7,668 bases of DNA from Chlamydiota bacterium (GTDB lineage Bacteria > Chlamydiota > Chlamydiia > Chlamydiales > Rhabdochlamydiaceae). Within the stretch, counting starts at the first letter, position 1. Each line of letters starts with the position of its first letter. Shown here in pieces: positions 1 through 5,362 of this stretch. Location of the stretch: the NCBI GenBank assembly GCA_013041585.1, contig JABEVM010000150.1:1-7668 (forward strand), given 5' to 3'. Position numbers and translations under genes: made by a program. The notes below the pieces were generated by a model. The model saw only the letters and a list, made by a program, of their open reading frames with translations. It did not search any database and was not told where the DNA came from.

Positions 1-188
1 GTATAGCCGGCTGTAGTAGAAACAACTCCCGGGACCTCATCGAAATCGTGCTGCACACACCAAAAACATCCTCCTGCAAAAACAGCTTTTTCAAGTGAAT
101 GATCTTTTGCAAAAAGCGGGAAGGATGCTCCGCAAAAAAGGATAAAGGAAAATACGAAAAATTGGGTCAATCCATTCCAGCTCTTCAT
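1..188 (-). CDS. msrA: Peptide-methionine (S)-S-oxide reductase MsrA, exported, partial (N-terminal 62 residues)
   Basis: MsrA reduces the S-epimer of methionine sulfoxide in proteins. The visible 62 codons begin with a signal peptide: MKSW, then a hydrophobic stretch through about residue 26, with a likely cut after the FPLFA segment near residue 27. The MsrA hallmark AGGCFWC follows at residues 38-44, with the predicted catalytic Cys at 41, and then a VPGVVSTTAGY segment typical of the family. The rest of the gene lies beyond the left edge. The start at 188 is supported by GAGGAGGA at 191-198, although its spacing to the ATG is short (about 3 nt). The gene is divergent from msrB. The leader implies action outside the cytoplasm, probably in the periplasm. 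The family call is firm; the exact cleavage site is inferred. Confidence 0.93.
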   Translation of the reverse strand, partial: MKSWNGLTQFFVFSFILFCGASFPLFAKDHSLEKAVFAGGCFWCVQHDFDEVPGVVSTTAGY

Positions 189-213
189 TTTCCTCCTCGC
201 AGGTTTTCTTTAC

Positions 214-241
214 TTGGAAGGTAAGAAAAACGATTTATAAA
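214..241 (+). promoter_or_regulatory. Predicted sigma70-type promoter for msrB
   Basis: TTGGAA (214-219) is followed after 16 nt by TATAAA (236-241), giving a likely start near 248 and a leader of about 60 nt before msrB. The -10 box overlaps the msrA -10 box within one palindrome. A second -35-like TTGACA at 255-260 has no convincing -10 box at 16-18 nt, so it is the weaker choice for msrB. Confidence 0.42.
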
Positions 242-261
242 CTCAACTTTTATCTTGACAA
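234..261 (-). promoter_or_regulatory. Predicted sigma70-type promoter for msrA
   Basis: On the minus strand TTGTCA (261-256) is followed after 16 nt by TATAAA (239-234); each box matches consensus at 5 of 6 positions. Transcription would start near 227, giving a leader of about 40 nt before the msrA ATG. The -10 box lies in the palindrome TTTATAAA (234-241), which can also serve the opposite strand. Confidence 0.5.
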
Positions 262-307
262 TACAAAGCAAGAAAATCAAAGTAAGAAAAAAACTAAAGG
301 AAAAACT

Positions 308-814
308 ATGATTATCTTACGCCTTTTTGTACTTTGTCTTTTAACTACACCTGTCTTTGCAAGATGCCCTTGTGAAAATAATAAAAAGATAGCAAATCAA
401 GAATCTAAGGACTGCTTTGATGGGAAAAAACTGCTTCGTACAGAAGAAGAATGGAAAAACCTATTAACGCCAGAAGAATATAAAGCCATGCGCGAATATG
501 GTAGTGAAGATCCTTTTAAAAACGAGTATTATAACACTTTTGAAAAAGGGATCTACGAATGTGTTGCATGTAATCTTCCTCTTTTCAGCTCTGCAGATAA
601 ATATGATTCTGGAACCGGTTGGCCTACTTTCTCAAAACCGATCTGCGCGCAAAACGTCACCTTCAATGACAAGTCTACAAAATACAGTAAAAGAATTTCT
701 GTTGAATGCGCCAGATGTGATGGGCATATCGGTCATCTTTTCGACGATAGCTCGTCTCCAACCGGGAAGCGTTATTGTATGAACTCTGTTGCTTTAGAGT
801 TCGTCCCAGAATAA
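308..814 (+). CDS. msrB: Peptide-methionine (R)-S-oxide reductase MsrB, exported
   Basis: MsrB reduces the R-epimer of methionine sulfoxide in proteins and complements MsrA. The 168-residue protein has a leader (residues 1-18, ending PVFA) followed by the complete MsrB domain. Landmarks are the zinc-binding CxxC pairs at 85/88 and 134/137, GWPTF at 104-108, CDGHIGHLFDD at 137-147, and the catalytic RYCMNS with Cys157. The mature N-terminus would carry a CPC motif (Cys20, Cys22) plus Cys36, which are extra to the core domain; one of them might act as a resolving cysteine, though that is a guess. AAAGGA at 296-301 sits 6 nt before the ATG and supports this start. With the divergent exported MsrA it would form a full repair pair for oxidised methionine outside the cytoplasm. 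Confidence 0.95.
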   Translation: MIILRLFVLCLLTTPVFARCPCENNKKIANQESKDCFDGKKLLRTEEEWKNLLTPEEYKAMREYGSEDPFKNEYYNTFEKGIYECVACNLPLFSSADKYDSGTGWPTFSKPICAQNVTFNDKSTKYSKRISVECARCDGHIGHLFDDSSSPTGKRYCMNSVALEFVPE

Positions 815-818
815 TTTT

Positions 819-849
819 TTGAGAACTTCTTCTAGCATCTCTCTATACA
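819..849 (+). promoter_or_regulatory. Possible promoter for the tolC-udg pair
   Basis: TTGAGA (819-824) and TATACA (844-849) are separated by 19 nt, slightly long for a sigma70 promoter. Transcription would start near 856 and include the hairpin at 874-904 in the mRNA leader. An alternative -10 box, TATAGT at 865-870, lacks a -35 box and would start inside the hairpin arm. Confidence 0.33.
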
Positions 850-873
850 TTTATTGGAGAATTCTATAGTATG

Positions 874-904
874 TAACACTCCTTCTGAAGAGATCGGAGT
901 GTTA
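874..904 (+). promoter_or_regulatory. Hairpin covering the tolC ribosome binding site and start
   Basis: A perfect 9-bp inverted repeat, TAACACTCC (874-882) and GGAGTGTTA (896-904), has a 13-nt loop. The right arm holds GGAG (896-899), the only Shine-Dalgarno-like sequence for tolC, and its last base is the A of the ATG at 904. No U-tract follows directly; TCTTTTT comes about 7 nt later, inside the coding sequence. It therefore fits a translation-control element better than an intrinsic terminator for msrB, though an msrB 3'-end role is not excluded. Confidence 0.55.
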
Positions 905-2223
905 TGCTATCTTTTTACCATTTTCCTTTTACGAGCCTCTCTCGCACGCTTATACTTCTATTCTCCCTTTTTATAGGTGGCGGCGCTTTATTGGCAGAAG
1001 ACGCTCAAACAAGTCAAAAACGATATACGATTGAAGAGTGTATTGCTCTTGCGAAAAAAAACAATCAGACCATTGCAGCTGCCGAGGCCAAGATCGAAGG
1101 TGCCATTGCAGATAAAAACGAGGCCAGGTCTGCTTTTCTTCCCTTTGTTTCAGTCGAAGGGCTTTGGGATAACAACAGCCAATCTCTAGCCGGAGATCTT
1201 ACCCAGTTCCAAAATTTCAACACTTCAACAGCTGTTGGGATTACAACAAAACTTGCAATATGGGACTTTGGATCCTCTTTAAATCGACTCAAAGCTGGCA
1301 GAGTCCGCATTGACGCTTCCAAAATGAAAAGAGATTACACCTTCCTTGTTGTGGAAGAACAAGTAAGAACTGCGTATTTAAAAATTTTAGAAAAAGAGAA
1401 ATTTGTCGATGTTATAGAGTCTTCCTTTACTACCTTAAGCCAGCAACTCAAAACCTCTCAGCAGCTCCACAAACAAGGTATTGCCAAATCAACTGATGTC
1501 TTAACGGTACAAGTGCAGCTCGCTTCGGAAGAAAAAAAGCTTTTGCAAGCAAAAAATGAGGTTTTGCGAGAGCGTATGGCCCTCAACCATTTGATTGGGC
1601 TCCCTATTTCTGAAAATATCGCCTTAGAAGACGTTGCAGAAAATGCCTGCATCTTTTCTGTCGATCAAGTCACAAAGTATGCTCTTGAACATAGACCTGA
1701 TTTTTTAGCGATGCAAAAAGAATTAAAGGCCCTTCAACATGACAAAAGTGCTGCGCAGCTCAGTATGGCGCCTCAACTATACGCCTTTGCGAATGGCAAC
1801 TATTCGTATGCAAATGACCATAAGGCGGCAGCCTCAGCAGGGCTCGGTCTTAAAATAGACTTATATAAAGGAGGAATGCGAGAAGCTGCCATTGACAAAA
1901 TCGATTCCCAAATTCAGGTGATCAAAGCTAGCCTGCAAGATTTGCACGAAATGATTTTTTTGGAGATTAACAATACTTCTCTGCGATTTGAAGAAATCCA
2001 AAAAAGCTTTCAAATTGATAAGCAAGCCATTTCTTTAGCGGAAGAAAATTTAGAAAATACCATGAAGCTCTATCAGCAAGGAATCCATTCTATCAATGAT
2101 GTACTTATTTCTAAAGAGCAGCTCACAAGAGTGAAAATGAACTACTACTATAACTTATATACCTCTCATATCGCCTGTGTACACCTCATCACAGTTACAG
2201 GTGGATATCCCCTAAAGTATTAA
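904..2223 (+). CDS. TolC-family outer-membrane efflux protein
   Basis: Members of this family trimerise into an outer-membrane beta-barrel with a long periplasmic alpha-helical tunnel. They serve tripartite efflux pumps or type I secretion. The 439-residue length is typical. A signal peptide covers residues 1-31 (hydrophobic LILLFSLFIGGG, ending ALLA before EDAQ). Two homologous OEP repeats follow, about 41-230 and 250-430. The first opens with YTIEECIALAKKNN, and the second contains RPDFLAMQ, the LYKGGMREAAI strand-to-helix turn, and the ENTMKLYQQGIHSINDVL helix. ATG at 904 is the only start in frame that keeps the leader; no other ATG lies before the mature region, and a stop lies at 886. 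No inner-membrane pump or adaptor gene is in the window, so the substrate is unknown. The glycosylase gene begins 5 nt after its stop, which suggests co-transcription. Confidence 0.9.
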   Translation: MLSFYHFPFTSLSRTLILLFSLFIGGGALLAEDAQTSQKRYTIEECIALAKKNNQTIAAAEAKIEGAIADKNEARSAFLPFVSVEGLWDNNSQSLAGDLTQFQNFNTSTAVGITTKLAIWDFGSSLNRLKAGRVRIDASKMKRDYTFLVVEEQVRTAYLKILEKEKFVDVIESSFTTLSQQLKTSQQLHKQGIAKSTDVLTVQVQLASEEKKLLQAKNEVLRERMALNHLIGLPISENIALEDVAENACIFSVDQVTKYALEHRPDFLAMQKELKALQHDKSAAQLSMAPQLYAFANGNYSYANDHKAAASAGLGLKIDLYKGGMREAAIDKIDSQIQVIKASLQDLHEMIFLEINNTSLRFEEIQKSFQIDKQAISLAEENLENTMKLYQQGIHSINDVLISKEQLTRVKMNYYYNLYTSHIACVHLITVTGGYPLKY

Positions 2224-2228
2224 TTTAT

Positions 2229-2876
2229 ATGGATCCTCTTCCGAATTGCAGACTTTGTCCTCGGCTTGTGCACTATCGAGAAAATGTTCTTCCTAAGGAA
2301 AAATACCAAAATCAAATTTACTCGAAAAAACCAGTTCCCGGTTTTGGAGATTTCTGCGGAAGACTGTTCGTACTCGGACTTGCTCCTTCTTCTCATGGAG
2401 GCAATCGAACAGGACGAATCTTCACAGGTGATGATACGGGACGTTTTCTCTTTCCCATTCTTTTTGAAGAAGGTTTTGCAAACCAACCCTTTTCTGAAAG
2501 TTCACAAGATAATCTAGTACTTTCAGACTGTTATCTAACCGCTGCTGTGAAATGCGCACCACCAAAAGATAGACCTACTCCTGAAGAATTTTCCTGCTGT
2601 TCTGGGTTCTGGTGGCAAGAGCTGCAATCCCTTCCCCACGTTCAAGCTGTTTTGCTTTTTGGACATCTCTCCTTTACCGTTTTGCAAAAAGAGCTCAAAA
2701 AAAGAAAACACCTTCAACATACCCTTCCCTTTGTCCATGGAAAATCCTATAAAATCCCTTCTTTTCCTAAAGTCTACCTCTCTTATCATCCGAGTCCGCG
2801 CAATACTCTGACAGGAAAGCTCACAAAAGAAATGCTCAAAAATGTACTGCAAGAGATCAAACGAGATTTTAGTTAA
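2229..2876 (+). CDS. Family 5 uracil-DNA glycosylase (UDGb-type, iron-sulfur)
   Basis: This enzyme removes uracil, and in known UDGb members also other deaminated bases, from DNA to start base excision repair. The 215-residue protein carries the family-5 motif A, GLAPSSHGGNRTGR (50-63), followed by IFTGDD (64-69), and motif C, SYHPSPRNTLTG (185-196), with His187. Family 5 lacks the polar catalytic Asp/Asn that other UDG families carry in motif A, and the APSS segment here agrees. Four cysteines can ligate a 4Fe-4S cluster: Cys7, Cys10, Cys109, and Cys124 (or the adjacent Cys123). There is no clear Shine-Dalgarno sequence between the tolC stop and the ATG (5 nt), so translation probably relies on coupling to tolC. 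The call of family 5 rather than family 4 rests on the HGGNRTGR motif. Confidence 0.9.
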   Translation: MDPLPNCRLCPRLVHYRENVLPKEKYQNQIYSKKPVPGFGDFCGRLFVLGLAPSSHGGNRTGRIFTGDDTGRFLFPILFEEGFANQPFSESSQDNLVLSDCYLTAAVKCAPPKDRPTPEEFSCCSGFWWQELQSLPHVQAVLLFGHLSFTVLQKELKKRKHLQHTLPFVHGKSYKIPSFPKVYLSYHPSPRNTLTGKLTKEMLKNVLQEIKRDFS

Positions 2877-3226
2877 TCGCTTACTTCCTCTGTCTTCACT
2901 TTGGCTTTCCTAGCCCGCCTTTGTTTTTGTTTACGGATTTTTTCTATCTCTTTTTGTTTTTTTGTTACGCCACCAGCCTTTTCTTCAAGCTGATCACATA
3001 ATTCCCTTCTAGCAAAAAATCGATTCATTTCTCTAGATCTGTCTTTTTGACATTTGACTTCAATCTCTGAAGGAAGATGCTTTAGATACACACATGAGGA
3101 GGTCTTATTCACCTTCTGTCCCCCTTTGCCAGAGCCAAGCACAAACTTTTCCAAAAGATCTTCTTCTTTAATCCCCAAAAGTTCCATCCGCTTTTGCAGC
3201 TCTTCTTGTTTTTCTTTTCGTATCAT
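2873..3226 (-). CDS. Small GGQ-motif release-factor-like protein (RF-1 domain, probable ribosome rescue factor)
   Basis: The 117-residue protein consists of a class I release-factor catalytic domain without a codon-recognition domain. GSGKGGQKVNKTSS (31-44) holds the universal GGQ (35-37) that triggers peptidyl-tRNA hydrolysis on the ribosome. The C-terminal third (from about residue 80) is highly charged, with runs such as KIRKQKQRRARKAK. This resembles the basic tail that ArfB/YaeJ and the mitochondrial C12orf65 (MTRFR) proteins use to enter an empty mRNA channel. The sequence looks closer to the C12orf65-like group than to ArfB, and I give no symbol. Its ATG follows the methyltransferase stop by 1 nt (TAA-A-ATG) with no own Shine-Dalgarno, so translation is probably coupled. 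Its stop overlaps that of the convergent glycosylase gene. Release from stalled ribosomes is inferred. Confidence 0.85.
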   Translation of the reverse strand: MIRKEKQEELQKRMELLGIKEEDLLEKFVLGSGKGGQKVNKTSSCVYLKHLPSEIEVKCQKDRSREMNRFFARRELCDQLEEKAGGVTKKQKEIEKIRKQKQRRARKAKVKTEEVSD

Positions 3227-3227
3227 T

Positions 3228-4013
3228 TTAGCGCGCCAAAATTTTTACAATGACTTGCTCATGCATGTCATTAAAAGCTAAATACTCTGCTTTCAACCCC
3301 CTTTTCTCCAAAAACTCTTGAAAAGCCTTAAACTCATTTTCCTCGGCGTTTGGGTAATTATAAAATTCATCAAATAGGATGATGGTACCCGGCTCTATGC
3401 GATCTCCTAAAGCTTCAAAAGCAGCAGCAGTAGAGGAATAAAGACAGCAATCTACATGCATGAAAGCGATCGGTTCTTCTTTATGCGATTTATGAAATTC
3501 TGGAAGTGTTTCTGCAAACCATCCCCTGATGATCTCCACGTTATGGATAACTGGAGGTAAAACCTCTGGGGTTCTAAAAGCAAATGTTCCTTTAGGAAAT
3601 TTATAATCCGGACGTACCCACTCTTCAGGAAATCCTTCAAATGAATCAAAGCCATAAATTTTCTTGTAGGGATTCAAAGCGGCTATAAAGTTAATCGTTC
3701 TTCCTGAGCAAACACCTAGTTCAATGTACGTGCCTTGAATGGTTACTTGATCCGAGGCAAATCGAATCGCTTCTGCATCAGAGTGCAAAACCTTTGCTTG
3801 GGATAAGTATTTATTTACAAAAGCTACAGACGTTTCATCTTCCCAATAGGGTTTGTTCACAGCTTTAAAATGTAGGATTTGGTTGCCTTGCCTTAAATCA
3901 GTTCCTGGCGGAGTCACTAAAATCGCACCCCAATCAAATCGCTCGGAAGGCTGCGCTCCATGTAGAAACAAACAAGTAGAAAACAGTGGAATAAGATATG
4001 CGATTTTCTTCAT
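3228..4013 (-). CDS. TylF-like class I SAM-dependent methyltransferase with hydrophobic N-terminus
   Basis: This 261-residue protein has the signature motifs of the TylF/macrocin O-methyltransferase group, which methylate sugar or small-molecule hydroxyls using SAM and a metal. They are YIELGVCSGRT (97-106, SAM-binding motif I), YGFDSFEGFPEEW (120-132), HVDCCLYSST (186-195) and LFDEFYNYP (213-221). Family members usually read HVDxDLYxST; the second Asp is Cys190 here. Residues 1-20 (MKKIAYLIPL, then a hydrophobic run to HGA) look like a signal peptide or membrane anchor, which is odd for an enzyme that needs cytoplasmic SAM. The ATG at 4013 has TAGGGG (4018-4023) 4 nt upstream. In-frame TTG or GTG codons at residues 15, 33 and 53 are possible alternative starts but no better. 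The acceptor substrate cannot be read from the sequence. It is the first gene of a pair with the GGQ protein. Confidence 0.78.
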   Translation of the reverse strand: MKKIAYLIPLFSTCLFLHGAQPSERFDWGAILVTPPGTDLRQGNQILHFKAVNKPYWEDETSVAFVNKYLSQAKVLHSDAEAIRFASDQVTIQGTYIELGVCSGRTINFIAALNPYKKIYGFDSFEGFPEEWVRPDYKFPKGTFAFRTPEVLPPVIHNVEIIRGWFAETLPEFHKSHKEEPIAFMHVDCCLYSSTAAAFEALGDRIEPGTIILFDEFYNYPNAEENEFKAFQEFLEKRGLKAEYLAFNDMHEQVIVKILAR

Positions 4014-4023
4014 TTTACCCCTA

Positions 4024-4074
4024 TGCAGTTTGAAAAAATCGATAGTAAACTAATCGATTTTTTAAAAGACTGCA
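4024..4074 (-). terminator. Hairpin with U-tract after umuC: intrinsic terminator or attenuator
   Basis: An 11-bp perfect stem (4033-4043 with 4053-4063, core ATCGAT flanked by A6/T6) has a 9-nt loop. It is nested inside an outer TGCAGT/ACTGCA pairing (4024-4029 with 4069-4074). On the minus strand the descending arm ends in U6, as in a Rho-independent terminator, about 18 nt past the umuC stop. The symmetry gives a U-tract on the plus strand too. The core stem is AT-rich, so termination may be partial. The methyltransferase begins only 10 nt beyond it. Confidence 0.6.
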
Positions 4075-4091
4075 ATGAAATCACGTAGATT

Positions 4092-5354
4092 TCAAGCTTT
4101 TACGACAGCAATCTCATCCCAGCTTGTTGTAAATCTGGGAGAGCGCTTTTCAGAACGCATCTTCCAATGAGGATTTATACCTGTTGCCCCGTAGAATATC
4201 GCATCCTTTCTTTTCGAAGAGTTGAGCTCATCGATCAGCTTGGCTAACTTGCGACGTTTAGGATCTAACCCTTTCCAAAATAGCTCAGCCCCTACAGAAG
4301 ACTCTGGAACTAAATCTAAAAAAACAACACCACATTTTTTATATTGTACGTTAGGTCGAAACATTTTTTTTAAGCATGCTTTAGCAGCGTGAATGATCTC
4401 AGGGGTATCATTTGTAGGAAACGGTAGGGGAATGATCTCGCTTACGCTACGGCGCCCTCCCATCTCTTTATCAAACATTTCTTCTGCATACACACAAAGA
4501 GTTTTGGTACAAAGCCCTTGCTCTCGAAGTTTATGAGCCGCTTTACTCACATACGTAGCTAAAGCTTCTGAAAGATCCGTTAACTCTGTTACGTAACTTC
4601 CAAAAGACCTAGAGCACGTGATGCTTTTACTTGATTCCACCTCTTCTAATGCAAGACAGCTTACTCCCCTTAGTTCCCAAAGGATACGCTCTCCTCCAAC
4701 CCCTAACTGTTTTCGAATGAAGATAGGATCCATTTCTCTACACTGTTTTGCAGTATAAACCCCAAGAGATTGCAGTTTAACCTGCGATTTTCTTCCCACA
4801 CCCCAAACCTCCCCAATTGGGAAATCATGTAAAATTTTCTCTTGCGAAACCTTTGAGCTTAGGGAAAAAACACCTTGCAGAAGATCTTTTTTTGCAAGAC
4901 TCCCCGCAACTTTTGCGAGTGTCTTAGTCGGAGCAATCCCGAGCGAAGTGGGGATCCCAATCCACTTCTTTATCATTTTTCTTATCTCTACAGCGCGCTC
5001 AAAAATCTCTTCTTCAGTTCCTGTTTCATAATACAAAAAAGCTTCGTCAATTGAATAGATCTGTATTTCAGGGGCCATACCTTTCAAAATATCCATGACA
5101 CGAGCTGAAAAATCTCCGTATAATTGATAGTTGGAAGAGTAGACAAAAACTTTGTGTCTTTCACAAAGATCTTTGATCTTGAAATAAGGCTCGCACATCC
5201 CAATTCCGATTTGCTTGGCCTCCTGGGAGCGCGCGACTACGCAGCCATCATTATTTGATAAAACAATGACGGGTTTCTTCTCTAATTTGGGATTAAAAAC
5301 TCTTTCGCAAGACACAAAAAAGTTGTTGCAGTCCACCAAAATAAAATATCCCAT
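4092..5354 (-). CDS. umuC: UmuC, catalytic subunit of translesion DNA polymerase V (Y family)
   Basis: UmuC with processed UmuD forms the error-prone polymerase that copies past DNA lesions. The 420-residue protein is full length (E. coli UmuC is about 422). The catalytic carboxylates are visible: Asp8 in ILVDCNNFF, and Asp103/Glu104 in YSIDEAF. NNDGCVVARS (34-43) is the family's fingers segment. PTSLGIAPTKTLAKVA marks the palm end, and the WGVGRK segment marks the helix-hairpin-helix thumb. The C-terminal domain matches UmuC through INPHWKM and SPRFTTSWDEI. At the place where E. coli UmuC has its clamp-binding QLNLF, this protein reads GAELF, without the Gln. The start lies 8 nt after the umuD stop; AGAG overlapping that stop is a weak Shine-Dalgarno. 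It is the second gene of the umuDC operon. Confidence 0.96.
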   Translation of the reverse strand: MGYFILVDCNNFFVSCERVFNPKLEKKPVIVLSNNDGCVVARSQEAKQIGIGMCEPYFKIKDLCERHKVFVYSSNYQLYGDFSARVMDILKGMAPEIQIYSIDEAFLYYETGTEEEIFERAVEIRKMIKKWIGIPTSLGIAPTKTLAKVAGSLAKKDLLQGVFSLSSKVSQEKILHDFPIGEVWGVGRKSQVKLQSLGVYTAKQCREMDPIFIRKQLGVGGERILWELRGVSCLALEEVESSKSITCSRSFGSYVTELTDLSEALATYVSKAAHKLREQGLCTKTLCVYAEEMFDKEMGGRRSVSEIIPLPFPTNDTPEIIHAAKACLKKMFRPNVQYKKCGVVFLDLVPESSVGAELFWKGLDPKRRKLAKLIDELNSSKRKDAIFYGATGINPHWKMRSEKRSPRFTTSWDEIAVVKA

Positions 5355-5362
5355 AAAAATCT

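Noticed and set aside
255..283. TTGACA at 255-260 as the msrB -35 box
   Set aside because: It matches consensus perfectly but no -10-like sequence lies 16-18 nt downstream (the region is A-rich with CAAAGT).
498..782. Open frame inside msrB on the same strand
   Set aside because: It is a shifted-frame shadow of the clearly conserved MsrB domain, with no recognisable motifs.
874..904. Hairpin read as the msrB terminator
   Set aside because: No U-tract follows directly and the 3' arm contains the tolC Shine-Dalgarno and start base; a leader element is the better fit.
2220..2852. Several open frames on both strands across the glycosylase gene
   Set aside because: They overlap a well-supported family-5 glycosylase and show no domain features.
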